From the NCBI GenBank assembly GCA_021324655.1, contig JAJPIP010000052.1:1-64000 (forward strand): a DNA stretch of 64,000 nucleotides. The letters are read 5' to 3'. Below the pieces are notes generated by a model. It was given only the letters and a program-made list of their open reading frames with translations, made no database searches and was not told where the DNA came from. This document shows positions 37,582 to 47,364 of this stretch, in pieces (positions within the stretch are counted from its first letter, which is position 1; every line of letters starts with the position of its first letter). The position numbers and the translations under genes are program-made. Source of the DNA: Pseudomonadota bacterium. GTDB lineage: Bacteria; Chloroflexota; UBA5177.

Positions 37582-38580
37582 ATGATCCGGGTCGGCTTGC
37601 TCGGTGCGGGCATGATCGGTCAGGTGCATGCCGATGCCTACGCCACGCTGCCGGACGTCGAGGTCGTGAGTGTCGCCGGACTGGGCGCCGAACGAGCGGC
37701 GCGCCTCGCGGAAGCGCTGGGCGCGACGCCGACAATCGACATCATGGCGGCTGCCGCCGATCCGCGCGTCGACGTCGTGGATGTCTGCTTACCGACCGCC
37801 CTCCATCAGCAGGCGACGGAGGTCGCGGCGCGAGCGGGAAAGGACGTCATCTGTGAGAAACCGCTGGCGCTGACCCTGGAAGCCGGACGGCGGATGATTG
37901 GGGTCTGCCGTACCGCACGCGTGCACCTGTTGCCGGCCATGGTCGTACGCTTCTTCCCGCAGTATCAGGCTCTGGCCGGCGCCGTTCGGGATGGCGCGAT
38001 CGGCACACCGGCGTCCTGCACCCTCGTGCGGCAAGGATTCTACCCCTCCGGATCGGGTGGATGGTATCGCGACGAGTCGCGCAGCGGAGGCATCTTTCTT
38101 GACCTGATGATCCATGACTTCGACTGGGCGCTCGCCCGGTTCGGTCCGGCTGAGCGCGTTTTTGCCCAACTTCGCCACGCCGGCTCGGTTCCGTTTACGC
38201 AGGGCATGGCGACCGTCCGCCACCGCTCGGGTGTTCTCACGCAGCTCACCGGCACCTGGGGACATCCGGGTCCCTTCACCACTCGCATCGAAGTCGCAGG
38301 GACCGGCGGACTGTTGCAGTACGACAGCCGGGACTCGGAGTCACTTGAGCTTCTCGTGCTGGCGGCCCCTGAGGATGCAGGAGACGTACCTTTGCCCAAC
38401 CTGGCCACGACCGACAACCCCTACCGAACCGAGCTGCTGCACTTCTTTGAGGTCATCAGCGGACACGCGGCGGCAAGCGTGACGGCCGAGGACTCGCTGC
38501 GTGCCCTCGCATTGGCGCTCTGCGCCCGCGAAGCGGCACGCACCGGGCGGCCCATGGCCGTCCCGTCGGAGGCGGCATGA
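37582..38580 (+). CDS. Gfo/Idh/MocA family oxidoreductase
   Basis: MIRVGLLGAGMIGQVHADAYATLPDVEVVSVAG, VICEKPLALTLEAG; GGGAGGGAGAGG upstream. Confidence 0.93.
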   Translation: MIRVGLLGAGMIGQVHADAYATLPDVEVVSVAGLGAERAARLAEALGATPTIDIMAAAADPRVDVVDVCLPTALHQQATEVAARAGKDVICEKPLALTLEAGRRMIGVCRTARVHLLPAMVVRFFPQYQALAGAVRDGAIGTPASCTLVRQGFYPSGSGGWYRDESRSGGIFLDLMIHDFDWALARFGPAERVFAQLRHAGSVPFTQGMATVRHRSGVLTQLTGTWGHPGPFTTRIEVAGTGGLLQYDSRDSESLELLVLAAPEDAGDVPLPNLATTDNPYRTELLHFFEVISGHAAASVTAEDSLRALALALCAREAARTGRPMAVPSEAA

Positions 38581-39581
38581 GCACGCCGGTTCGCTTCGCC
38601 ATTCTCAGCATGGCCCACGTGCATGCTCCAGCCTACGCCGCCGCTCTCCAGGCGTTGCCCGAGACGGAGTTGGTCGCTATCTGGGATGACGATTCGGAGC
38701 GCGGACTGAGGGCTGGGACGAATTTCGGTGTGCCGTGCTACGTCGACCTCCATGATCTGTTGCGCCGTGACGACATCGAGGCCGTCATCATTACCTCTGA
38801 AAATGTCAATCATCGGGATCTCGCCCTGGCGGCGGCCGAAGCGGGCAAAGCGATCCTCTGCGAAAAGCCGATCGCCACGGTCATTGACGACGCCGAGGCC
38901 ATGATCGCCGCCGCCCAGACCTACGAGGTCATCCTGGCAACGGCCTTCCCCGTCCGGCACAACCTTCCCGCGTTGCGGACCCGGGAGGCGCTGCGGTCGG
39001 GAGCTATCGGCGAGCCGATCGCGATCCAGGCAACCAACCACGGGACGCTGCCGCCAGGGTGGTTCACCAGCCGCGACCGGGCGGGCGGCGGAGCAGTGAT
39101 GGATCACACGGTGCACGTCGCCGATCTCCTGCGCTGGTATCTCGGTCAAGATCCGGTCGACGTGTACGCCGAGATGAGTAACCGGCTGTACGGACTTTCC
39201 GTGGAAGACACGGCATTTCTGACACTCCGCTTTCCGTCCGGCGTGGTCGCTACCCTCGATCCCAGCTGGTCGCGCCCGCCGTCCTTTCCTACCTGGGGCG
39301 ACGTGACCATGGAAATTGCGGGCACACGGGGGACGCTCCAACTCGATGCCTTCGCGCAGCGCCTGGTGCTCAGTCCGGCTCAATCCCAGCATGTCGAGTG
39401 GATCGGCTGGGGGGCTGACATGGATCGCGCTATGATCCTGGACTTCGCACGGGCCGTGCGAAACGGGACGCCGCCGGCGGCGAGCGGCCGGGATGGAGAG
39501 CGAGCATTGGCGGTCGTCGCCGCTGCCTATGCCTCTGCCCAGAGCGGCCGTCCTGAAGCCGTCGCGGCTCCGCCCGATTAG
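38577..39581 (+). CDS. Gfo/Idh/MocA family oxidoreductase (second tandem copy)
   Basis: RFAILSMAHVHAPAYAAALQALPETELVAIWDDD, ILCEKPIATVIDDAEAMI, VMDHTVHVADLLRWYLG; ATGA overlap with previous gene. Confidence 0.93.
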   Translation: MSTPVRFAILSMAHVHAPAYAAALQALPETELVAIWDDDSERGLRAGTNFGVPCYVDLHDLLRRDDIEAVIITSENVNHRDLALAAAEAGKAILCEKPIATVIDDAEAMIAAAQTYEVILATAFPVRHNLPALRTREALRSGAIGEPIAIQATNHGTLPPGWFTSRDRAGGGAVMDHTVHVADLLRWYLGQDPVDVYAEMSNRLYGLSVEDTAFLTLRFPSGVVATLDPSWSRPPSFPTWGDVTMEIAGTRGTLQLDAFAQRLVLSPAQSQHVEWIGWGADMDRAMILDFARAVRNGTPPAASGRDGERALAVVAAAYASAQSGRPEAVAAPPD

Positions 39582-40522
39582 CCGTTCACGGAGGTCTCGA
39601 TCGCGGTCTCAGTGCCGGAACCAGCCGGGCCCGCCGTGGTGCCGATATCGGGTCCGAGCCGGCCGCAAACTAGAGCCGCTGCCGACGTCGCCTCGGCGAG
39701 GGCGGCAAGCCAGGGATGTCCACGCACCAGGCCGGCGACCAGCCCGGCGAGAAATGCATCGCCTGCTCCGGTCGGGTTCGTCACGGTGACGGGCAGAGCG
39801 GGGAGACGAGAAACGCCGTCCGGTCCCACGTAGAGGCTTCCCGCGCTGCCCAATGTCACCGCGACGTGAGGGATCGCCTTGCCGAGTTGAAGGGCCGCCT
39901 CGTCGACGGAGGTGGCTCCGGTCACCGCCAGCAACTCGTCGCCGTTTACCTTCACCGCTCGGGGGCCCGCCTCCAGCGCCAGCCGCAAGGGCTCCCCAGA
40001 GGTGTCGACGATGGTCCGCGCGCCGACGGCGTGGGCATGCTCCACGACGTGCGCATAGAAGTCGGCGGGCAGACCGGGAGGAAGACTTCCCGACATGACG
40101 ACAATGCCGCCGGGCCGCAGCGTCTTCTCGACCGACGAGCGATAGGCGTCCGCTTCGTCGCCGGACAGGTGCGGGCCGCGCTCGTTGACCACGGTCGCCT
40201 CGCCGGTTGCGGCATCGGCGATCACGACGCACGTGCGCGTCTCCTCACCGATCTCGGTTGCCTGCAGGTCGATGCCCAGCGCGGTACATGCCTCCCTGAT
40301 CAGTTGGGCCGGCCCGAGATGTCCGCCGAGGGGAGAGACCAGGCTGACGTCGATGCCGAGCCGCCGCAGTGTTCGCGCCACGTTCACCGGTTTGCCCCCC
40401 GCCAGGTGCATGGCCTGCTGGGCTCGATGACTTTCACCCGGGTCGAGCGCCGCGACCTCCAGGATGAGATCCATGGCGGGGTTGGGCCCCACCACGACCA
40501 CGCGGTCCGGCCGGCTGGTCAT
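39578..40522 (-). CDS. PfkB family kinase (1-phosphofructokinase/tagatose-6-P kinase-like)
   Basis: VVVVGPNPAMDLILEVAALDPGE, LAGGKPVNVARTLRRLG, TNPTGAGDAFLAGLVAGL. Confidence 0.92.
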   Translation of the reverse strand: MTSRPDRVVVVGPNPAMDLILEVAALDPGESHRAQQAMHLAGGKPVNVARTLRRLGIDVSLVSPLGGHLGPAQLIREACTALGIDLQATEIGEETRTCVVIADAATGEATVVNERGPHLSGDEADAYRSSVEKTLRPGGIVVMSGSLPPGLPADFYAHVVEHAHAVGARTIVDTSGEPLRLALEAGPRAVKVNGDELLAVTGATSVDEAALQLGKAIPHVAVTLGSAGSLYVGPDGVSRLPALPVTVTNPTGAGDAFLAGLVAGLVRGHPWLAALAEATSAAALVCGRLGPDIGTTAGPAGSGTETAIETSVNG

Positions 40523-41430
40523 GCCGCTTCTTCCGCCGCGGCCAGGGCGAGGGCAACCCCACCCATCAATCCGCCGTCCAACAGAAATCTGCCGGCAACG
40601 ACGTCCGGCGGGAAGGGCACGAAGCGCTGCATGTGATCGCGCAGGCGCGGCAGGATAATGTCCTGCGAGCGCATCAGCCCTCCACCCACGACGATCCGGC
40701 TCGGATCAAGGGCGATGGTCAGGTTGGTGAGATGAAAGGCAATCTCTGTCAGAATCTCCTCCACAAAGGCGCGCGCGCCCGGATGGATGCCGACCGACCC
40801 GAACAGTTCGGCCGGAGTGGTGCCGGTGCCGAAGCGACGGCCGGCGCGGGCGGCTATCGCGCCTCCGCCCACGAACTCCTCGAGGGGCACGCGGCCGGCG
40901 CTTGCTCCTTCGTCCTGGTGGAGCCCCCGCAGGTTATAGCCGATCTCCCCGGCGGCGCCGTGCGCACCCGACACCACCTTGCCGTCCACGATGAGCACCG
41001 CCGCGAAGCCCGTCCCCACGTTGAGATAGAGGCCGGTCTCGACGCCGGCCAGTTCACCCCAGCGCAGCTCGGCCCGCGCGGCCGCCTTGACGTCGTTGTC
41101 TACCCGGACGGCGTCCGTCCCGAAGGCCCGTCGCATCAATGAAGGAATCGCCTGCCGTTCCCATCCAACCACGTTGGGTGCCATCAGCACGTGGTCTTCG
41201 AGTGTGATGCCCATGGTCGAGACCCCGACGCCCCGCGGAACTGCCCCGTCACCGGCAGTCTCCCTGAGGAGCGATGTCCCGGCAGTGACGGCCCGCGCCA
41301 GCGCCTGTTCCGCTCCTTCCGCGCCGCGCGTCGGCAGCTCGGTGCGCTGCAGGATCTGTCCGGAGCAAGCGGCGGTGGCGATCGCCATCTTGGTGCCGCC
41401 GAAGTCGAACGCCAGGACGACGTCACTCAC
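40519..41430 (-). CDS. ROK family sugar kinase
   Basis: VLAFDFGGTKMAIATA, DNDVKAAARAELRWGELAG, LNVGTGFAAVLIVDGKVVSGAHGAAGEIGYN; GTG start at 41430 overlaps upstream stop. Confidence 0.93.
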   Translation of the reverse strand: MSDVVLAFDFGGTKMAIATAACSGQILQRTELPTRGAEGAEQALARAVTAGTSLLRETAGDGAVPRGVGVSTMGITLEDHVLMAPNVVGWERQAIPSLMRRAFGTDAVRVDNDVKAAARAELRWGELAGVETGLYLNVGTGFAAVLIVDGKVVSGAHGAAGEIGYNLRGLHQDEGASAGRVPLEEFVGGGAIAARAGRRFGTGTTPAELFGSVGIHPGARAFVEEILTEIAFHLTNLTIALDPSRIVVGGGLMRSQDIILPRLRDHMQRFVPFPPDVVAGRFLLDGGLMGGVALALAAAEEAA

Positions 41431-43862
41431 GGCCGCTTCTTCTGCTTCTTGCACTTGCCGTGGACGAGGCGATGCCCCTTTTTGCACTTGATGTGCTTCC
41501 TGGGTGGTTTCGGCGTGGCAGTGGGAGCAGGAGTAGCGGTTGCGGTGGGCGTCGCGGTCGGGGTGACCGGCGTCGGCGTGGGCGTTGCGGGCTTCCCGAC
41601 GCGGACCACAAAGGCATCGTACCCGCCGGCGTTCGCATTCTGGAGGCCGCGCAGCGCCGGGAACGGATTCGTGGACGTCAAACCGGCGACGTAGGCATCG
41701 TCCGCGCTATCCAGAGCAACGGCATACCCGTCAGTAAAGCCCGCGCCCCCGAGGTAGGTGCTGTACACGAGGGAGTTCCCGCTCGGGGCCACGTCGGTCA
41801 GGAAGGCCTCATCGCAGGGAGTGGCATTGCCGGAGCTGTCCGTGCAGTTCGAGGCCGGTGGTGCGGATTGGACCGGATCGAGGAGCGGGAAGTTCAGGGC
41901 CTCCGTGAACCCGGTCACGAAGGCATCCCCGGCGCCGTCAACGGCGATGCCGGTGCCGGAGTCGTTCCCCGTGCCTCCCAGGTAGGTACTGTAGACCAGG
42001 CGGTGTGCGGCACTGATCTTGGCCACGAAGGCGTCTGTACATTGCGTCGGGCTACCGTTCTCGTCACTGCAGGAACCTCCGCCATAGACACTGGAGTAGG
42101 CGCTGACGGTGGGGAAGTTCTGGGATTGGGTGTACCCGGTAATGTACATGTCGCCGCCGGGATCGAGCGCGATGGATCCGGCAACGTCGGCGTCAGTTCC
42201 CCCGAGAAACGTGCTGAAGAGGAGCGTACTGCCCGTCGGATTAAGTTCGGCGACGATGGCATCGGGACAGGGGACGCTGAGACCCGGGCAGTTCCCTCCC
42301 AGCACGCCCTGGACGGGGTTTACCGTGGGGAAATCTGCGGAATCGGTGTACCCGGCGATGAACGCGTCGCCCTGGGTGTCCACAGCGATCCCACTGCCTC
42401 CGGCAAAGGTACTTCCGCCCAGATACGTGCTGTACATGAGGCTTCCGGCGGGACCGAACTTGGTGATGAACGCGTTCGTCGTTCCTCGATTTCTGCTCTG
42501 GATCGCACCAGAGGTGGTGGGGAAGTCGGTGCTGAAGGTGAGTCCTGTCACATAGGCGTCCCCTTCCGCATCGGTCGCGATACCGTAGCTGATGTCATCG
42601 CCACCACTGCCGCCGAGCAACGTGCTGAAGATCAGGCCGTTGCCCGCAGGATTGAGCTTGGTGACAAAGCCCTTGTACTCCGAGCAGAGACCGGGCGGTG
42701 GTGAGAAGATCCCGCCGTTCGGCACGCAGTCAGCGGGGGTCGGCAGGGCATGCACCGCCGGAAAGTCGGCTGAGTGCGTGGCACCCGTGACGTAGGCGGC
42801 ACCGGTCGCGTCGACGGCGATCGAGTTTCCCGTGTCTTCGCCGGATCCGCCGAGATACGTGCTGTAGAGGATCTGGGTGGCCGTGGGGTTCAGCTTCGTC
42901 ACAAAGGCGTCCTGGCCGTTGACCCTGGAATCGATTGGTCCTGCCAGAGGGAAGTTCGAACTTGTTGTATTGCCGGTCAGGTAGATGTTGCCCTGACTGT
43001 CGAGGGCCATGCCGTATGCTCCGTCGTCGCCCGTGCCTCCCAGATATGTTCCGAACTGCAGAACAGGATCGATGAGCAGGGGCTGCGCCCGGTCGTACTG
43101 GCCCAGCGCGACGCGAAAGGTGCCCCGGCGGCCGAGGACATAGTGCGCGGGAATAAGGCGGCGATGGCCGGCGATCTCCTGGTACGCCATGGGTCTACTC
43201 TCGACGAAGCGGCCCGCCGACGTCGGGACAACGAGATCGCCGCCCAAGACAACCTGGGGGAGATGGGTTCCCGCGATAGCGACACGGATACGATCGACAT
43301 TCGCTCCGGGCCTCATGATCCATGTCGTCTCGATCTGCCCCTGCTTGCCGTCGTACCGCAGGTCGATCCCCGGGTAAACGTTGTGGTAGACAACGGCGGC
43401 GTAAGTCGGGAGATTCGTCTGCCAGCGGCGCGGGTTGTTGCCGATGAGGTAATTCGCCGTACCGGGCAGGCGATCGACTGGAGCCAATCGGACGTGAGGG
43501 CTCATACCCAGCAGACGCAGAGTGAGGCGCTGTGGGGCCGGCCCGTCCGCCGCCGGGACTCGTTTCGACAGGATCTGGTTCACCGATCTTTCGCGTGCCG
43601 ATGACGGAGCCGTGAATACCGCTCCGTCCGCGGTGAGGAACAACGCATATCCCGGACCATGCGCCAGGAACCGAACGGCTCGGCCGCTTTCCCCCCGGTT
43701 GGGGACGAAGCACAGCGGCAACCTGTTGTATGCCGGTACTGGTATCAGAGGATTGGCGCGAGCGGCCGGCACGCGAGCCACCGGCAGCGCGGCGCGGGCC
43801 GGCGACAAGGCAGCCAAGAGCGCCGCTACGGGCAATAGTCGGACTAGCTTCCCACGGAACAT
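41427..43862 (-). CDS. Secreted SBBP-repeat beta-propeller protein with Pro/Thr linker and basic Cys-containing tail
   Basis: Repeated VDSQGNIYLTGNTTSSNFPLAG.../ILYSTYLGGSGEDTGNSIAVDATGAAYVTGATHSADFP units; N-terminal signal; C-terminus PTPTPVTPTATPTATATPAPTATPKPPRKHIKCKKGHRLVHGKCKKQKKRP. Confidence 0.92.
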   Translation of the reverse strand: MFRGKLVRLLPVAALLAALSPARAALPVARVPAARANPLIPVPAYNRLPLCFVPNRGESGRAVRFLAHGPGYALFLTADGAVFTAPSSARERSVNQILSKRVPAADGPAPQRLTLRLLGMSPHVRLAPVDRLPGTANYLIGNNPRRWQTNLPTYAAVVYHNVYPGIDLRYDGKQGQIETTWIMRPGANVDRIRVAIAGTHLPQVVLGGDLVVPTSAGRFVESRPMAYQEIAGHRRLIPAHYVLGRRGTFRVALGQYDRAQPLLIDPVLQFGTYLGGTGDDGAYGMALDSQGNIYLTGNTTSSNFPLAGPIDSRVNGQDAFVTKLNPTATQILYSTYLGGSGEDTGNSIAVDATGAAYVTGATHSADFPAVHALPTPADCVPNGGIFSPPPGLCSEYKGFVTKLNPAGNGLIFSTLLGGSGGDDISYGIATDAEGDAYVTGLTFSTDFPTTSGAIQSRNRGTTNAFITKFGPAGSLMYSTYLGGSTFAGGSGIAVDTQGDAFIAGYTDSADFPTVNPVQGVLGGNCPGLSVPCPDAIVAELNPTGSTLLFSTFLGGTDADVAGSIALDPGGDMYITGYTQSQNFPTVSAYSSVYGGGSCSDENGSPTQCTDAFVAKISAAHRLVYSTYLGGTGNDSGTGIAVDGAGDAFVTGFTEALNFPLLDPVQSAPPASNCTDSSGNATPCDEAFLTDVAPSGNSLVYSTYLGGAGFTDGYAVALDSADDAYVAGLTSTNPFPALRGLQNANAGGYDAFVVRVGKPATPTPTPVTPTATPTATATPAPTATPKPPRKHIKCKKGHRLVHGKCKKQKKRP

Positions 43863-44015
43863 GGCTCTGCTCCTCTCGCCACTCAAGAGACGCACTGTCA
43901 CGTCTCACCCGTCTGGTGGCTCCGACTCTACACCCGCCGTCAAGTCCCGACATCCGTAAAAGTACGGTGTTATGCGGCCGGATAAGTAAGCTGGGTCCGG
44001 AGAGGTGTCTAGTTG

Positions 44016-45275
44016 GTGAGCGCGGAGGTCGGGTCGCAGGCGAAACGGCCCTACGATGCCGCCGACATCCGGATTCTGGTTCTCGGCGGTGGTTTCGCCG
44101 GTCACATGGCGGCCCGAACTCTCGCCGCACAGCTCCGCTCGGTCGAGCGGGTTGCGATCCTCCTCGTCAACCGCGACGATGCCATGCTGTATACGCCGCT
44201 GCTCTGGAAGGTGGCAGCGGGTGAAATCCCCGCCCGTGACGCCGTTATCCCGTATCACGACGTCGACCAGGGATTCGCGGTCTTGACGGCGGAGGTCGAG
44301 AAGATCGATCTGGAACGCCGCCAGGTGAGAACCTCGGCCGGTGTGCATCCGTACGATGTGCTCGTCGTCGCGCTCGGGAGCGTTCCGGCTGTTCCGGACT
44401 TATCCGACGTGCGCCGGAACGCGCTGACGTTTCACACGCTGAGCGATGCAGTCGGTGTCCGCGCTCGCCTGCGCAAGGCAGTCGAGGCGGCGCGTGATGA
44501 ACCGGATCCGGCGGAGCGTCGGGCACTCCTGACGGCGGCCGTCGTCGGAGGGGGTGATACCGGCGTCGAGCTGGCGGCCACGATGCGCGAGTATCTGACT
44601 TCCGCGGTACGGCGGCGTCTCCCGGGCGCGCCGGCCGACCTAGTACGGGTGGTTCTCCTGGAGCGGGAAGCCCGGCTGATGCCGTTCGGTCCGCCCGCGG
44701 TCTCCGCCACGCTGCAACAAATCCTGGAGTCACAGGGCGTCGAGATCCGGTTGAACGAGGCAGTTACCGGCGTCGAGCCGGGCGTTCTGATGACGTCGCG
44801 TGGCGCCGTACCGGCTCGAACCATCGTGTGGGCGACCGGCGTGCGGGCGCCCGACGTCGTCCGGCGCCTGCCGGGCCGGCACGCCGTCAATGGCGCTGTT
44901 CTTGTCGATTCATACTTGCGGCTGCCGGGCTACCCGGATGTGTACGTGATCGGGGATGCCGCCGCCATCTATGGCCGGGCGGACGCGCTGGTCCCGGCCA
45001 CGGCGCAGGCGGCGGAAGGCGAGGGGCGGTACGCGGCCATGGTCATCGCCCGGGCGCTCGCCGGCTACGAGATCCGGCCGTATCGCTATACAACGCGCGG
45101 CCATCTCACCTTGCTGGGACGCCGCAACGGACTCGCGGAAGTCGGGCCGGCGACCATCGCCGGTTTGCCGGCCTGGCTCCTCTGGCACGGCTACTATCTG
45201 TCGCGGCTCCCCGCCGGGCGCAGACGCGCGTCGCTTGCCACGGACCTGGCTCTCGGCTCCCTCCGTAGACGGTAG
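44016..45275 (+). CDS. NAD(P)/FAD-dependent oxidoreductase (type II NADH dehydrogenase-like)
   Basis: IRILVLGGGFAGHMAARTLA, TPLLWKVAAGEIPARDAVIPY, VGGGDTGVELAATM, YVIGDAAAI. Confidence 0.92.
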   Translation: MSAEVGSQAKRPYDAADIRILVLGGGFAGHMAARTLAAQLRSVERVAILLVNRDDAMLYTPLLWKVAAGEIPARDAVIPYHDVDQGFAVLTAEVEKIDLERRQVRTSAGVHPYDVLVVALGSVPAVPDLSDVRRNALTFHTLSDAVGVRARLRKAVEAARDEPDPAERRALLTAAVVGGGDTGVELAATMREYLTSAVRRRLPGAPADLVRVVLLEREARLMPFGPPAVSATLQQILESQGVEIRLNEAVTGVEPGVLMTSRGAVPARTIVWATGVRAPDVVRRLPGRHAVNGAVLVDSYLRLPGYPDVYVIGDAAAIYGRADALVPATAQAAEGEGRYAAMVIARALAGYEIRPYRYTTRGHLTLLGRRNGLAEVGPATIAGLPAWLLWHGYYLSRLPAGRRRASLATDLALGSLRRR

Positions 45276-45293
45276 AGTGGTGTCAGCACGGGG

Positions 45294-45319
45294 CGCGAAT
45301 CGTCGTCGCGAATCGTCGT
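45294..45319. repeat. Perfect 13-bp tandem duplication
   Basis: CGCGAATCGTCGT x2. Confidence 0.8.
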
Positions 45320-45439
45320 TCGACCATGGACGCCCCCATGATGACCCGGCCCGGACCGGCGTGAGGGCATCTACGACAAGTATTCCCTACGTCAAGTCGG
45401 AGTTGGCCCTCAGGTCAGGACATCTCCAGGAGAGACTCA

Positions 45440-46234
45440 GTGCGGGGATTGGAAGGCAAAAACGTCATCGTCACGGGTGGAACCAGCGGGATCGGTGAAG
45501 CCACCGTGCGCCGCTTCCTGGACGAAGGGGCACGCGTCGTGGCCTTCGGCCACCGCGCCGACGAGTGCGCGGCGGCGCGGAGAGCCCTCACGGGCTTACT
45601 GGCGGCGATTCCGCTCGACGTGGCCGACCCGCAGCAGGTGGCCGACGCGTTTGCCCGAGCCGACGAGCTCTTTGCCGCCGCGGGTGATCCGCAGCTTCAC
45701 GTCCTGATCAACAATGCCGGCATCAGCATCCGTCATCCCTTTCTGGAAATTGAGCCCGCCGACTGGGAGCGGGTGATCGCCGTCAATCTCAACGGGATGT
45801 TCTTCTGCGCGCAGCAGGCGGGACGGCGGATGGCCGAACGGGGCGGCGCAATCCTCATGACCGCCTCGACCAACGGGATCGTCGGCCACCCTTACTACGC
45901 CGACTACAACGCCTCGAAAGCAGGCGTCATCCTCCTCACCCGGAGCATGGCGCTCGAGCTGGCGCCGCAGGTCCGGGTCAACTGTGTGGCGCCGGGCTAC
46001 GTCATGACGCCGATGCAGCGTGCCGAGTACACGCCGGAGATGCTCCAGGCCACGAACCGGAAGATCCCGCTGGGACGCCACGCCTTGCCGGAGGAGATCG
46101 CGGCGCTCTTCGCCTTTCTTGCCTCCGACGATGCCGGGTATATCACCGGCGCGGTCATCCCGATCGACGCGGGGGAAACGGCGGGAGGGCTGGCCTCACG
46201 GGATTGGATCCTACCGTCCGGCACGCCCCAGTAG
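45440..46234 (+). CDS. SDR family oxidoreductase
   Basis: VIVTGGTSGIGEATVRRF, INNAGISIRHPFLE, YYADYNASKAGVILL. Confidence 0.95.
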   Translation: MRGLEGKNVIVTGGTSGIGEATVRRFLDEGARVVAFGHRADECAAARRALTGLLAAIPLDVADPQQVADAFARADELFAAAGDPQLHVLINNAGISIRHPFLEIEPADWERVIAVNLNGMFFCAQQAGRRMAERGGAILMTASTNGIVGHPYYADYNASKAGVILLTRSMALELAPQVRVNCVAPGYVMTPMQRAEYTPEMLQATNRKIPLGRHALPEEIAALFAFLASDDAGYITGAVIPIDAGETAGGLASRDWILPSGTPQ

Positions 46235-47350
46235 TTCATCCGCCGTGGCCGCGATGTCTGCCGGGGAAACACGCTTCAATTCCAGTCCCAGGATACGCCC
46301 GGTGGCCCCCGCGACCGCGTCGGTAAAGACGATCGTCCCATTGTCCTCGATCCGTTCGATCCCATCGTCACGCGCCGCCGCCTCGTTGACCGCGATTGCC
46401 TCGTCTCGCGCGATCCCGGGAGGCAGGTCAAGAGAGATCTCCTGGCGTGAGACGAGGAGCGGGTAGCCGCCGGAGAGACCGTGCGGGGCAGGCGCGTGGA
46501 TGCGCCGGGGCTCGACGCCGAGGAGGGCCACGACGGCGTTGACCGTCGCCGCCGCGGTGAGATCGTGGGTGGCCGTGCCGGGTGGGAGAAGATACGGGCG
46601 ATAGAAGAGCTCGCGCACGACATCCGGCGCCAGGGATCGGCCCTCGACGGCGATCTGCGCCACCCACGGTGTTTCCTGGTTCTCCGTGGTGCCCGCCAAT
46701 CCACTGAAAGCGCCGAACGCCTGACGTTCCGCTGCGTGATGCATGATCAGTCGCACGTCGATCTCACCCGGGTCGATTTCCACCGTGTCCGCTGCCAGAA
46801 CCCGCAGCTTGGCCGCGACCTCGGCGATGTTGCCTGCCCCGAGAGCCGGCGCCAGACCAAGAGGGGCGAGTGCCGGGCCCACCGCGTCGGGAAAGGGCAG
46901 AGCCACGACGCGGCTGCCGGGAGACGCACTACTTTGCGCTTCCATCAGCGAACGCACCAGCGAGACCTGGACGGGGAGCCAGGTGCCGTACGGTAGCGTC
47001 CGCAGCCGCGCCGATCGTCCCTCGTCCGACGCCGGGGACCGCCACCAGGTCAGCCGCGAGGCCGCCATCACCACAACGTCCGGCCGCAGTTTGTGGAGCA
47101 GCCGAGCGGTTCGCTCTTGATCCTCGATATCAACACGCGCGAAGCCGACATCACGTGGTCCGCCGGTGAGGTCGGCGATGAGGGCGGCCTGACCGGTCAG
47201 TTGCCGGCTGTATTCCTCATTGCGGCCGGCACCAATCAGGCGATCCACCTCGGCACGGACCGCCAGTGCCTGCAGCACCCGGCTGCCCAGATCACCGAGC
47301 CCGATGACCAGCACTGTCGCTCCGTCCAGACCACTATCCTCCCCGGCCAC
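46211..47350 (-). CDS. NAD(P)-binding (saccharopine dehydrogenase-like) protein
   Basis: TVLVIGLGDLGSRVLQALAVRAEVDRLIGAGRN Rossmann start; no precise family. Confidence 0.7.
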   Translation of the reverse strand: MAGEDSGLDGATVLVIGLGDLGSRVLQALAVRAEVDRLIGAGRNEEYSRQLTGQAALIADLTGGPRDVGFARVDIEDQERTARLLHKLRPDVVVMAASRLTWWRSPASDEGRSARLRTLPYGTWLPVQVSLVRSLMEAQSSASPGSRVVALPFPDAVGPALAPLGLAPALGAGNIAEVAAKLRVLAADTVEIDPGEIDVRLIMHHAAERQAFGAFSGLAGTTENQETPWVAQIAVEGRSLAPDVVRELFYRPYLLPPGTATHDLTAAATVNAVVALLGVEPRRIHAPAPHGLSGGYPLLVSRQEISLDLPPGIARDEAIAVNEAAARDDGIERIEDNGTIVFTDAVAGATGRILGLELKRVSPADIAATADELLGRAGR

Positions 47351-47352
47351 GA

Positions 47353-47358
47353 TACAAT
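47353..47358 (+). promoter_or_regulatory. TACAAT -10-like element 6 nt before ATG (possible leaderless promoter)
   Basis: GATACAATctcgcgATG in a 14-bp divergent gap. Confidence 0.4.
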
Positions 47359-47364
47359 CTCGCG

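Noticed and set aside
35720-37735. 671-aa ORF as a giant fusion
   Set aside because: Only the part from ATG 36709 is the BadF-type kinase; the upstream extension is out-of-frame translation of the NanE-like gene.
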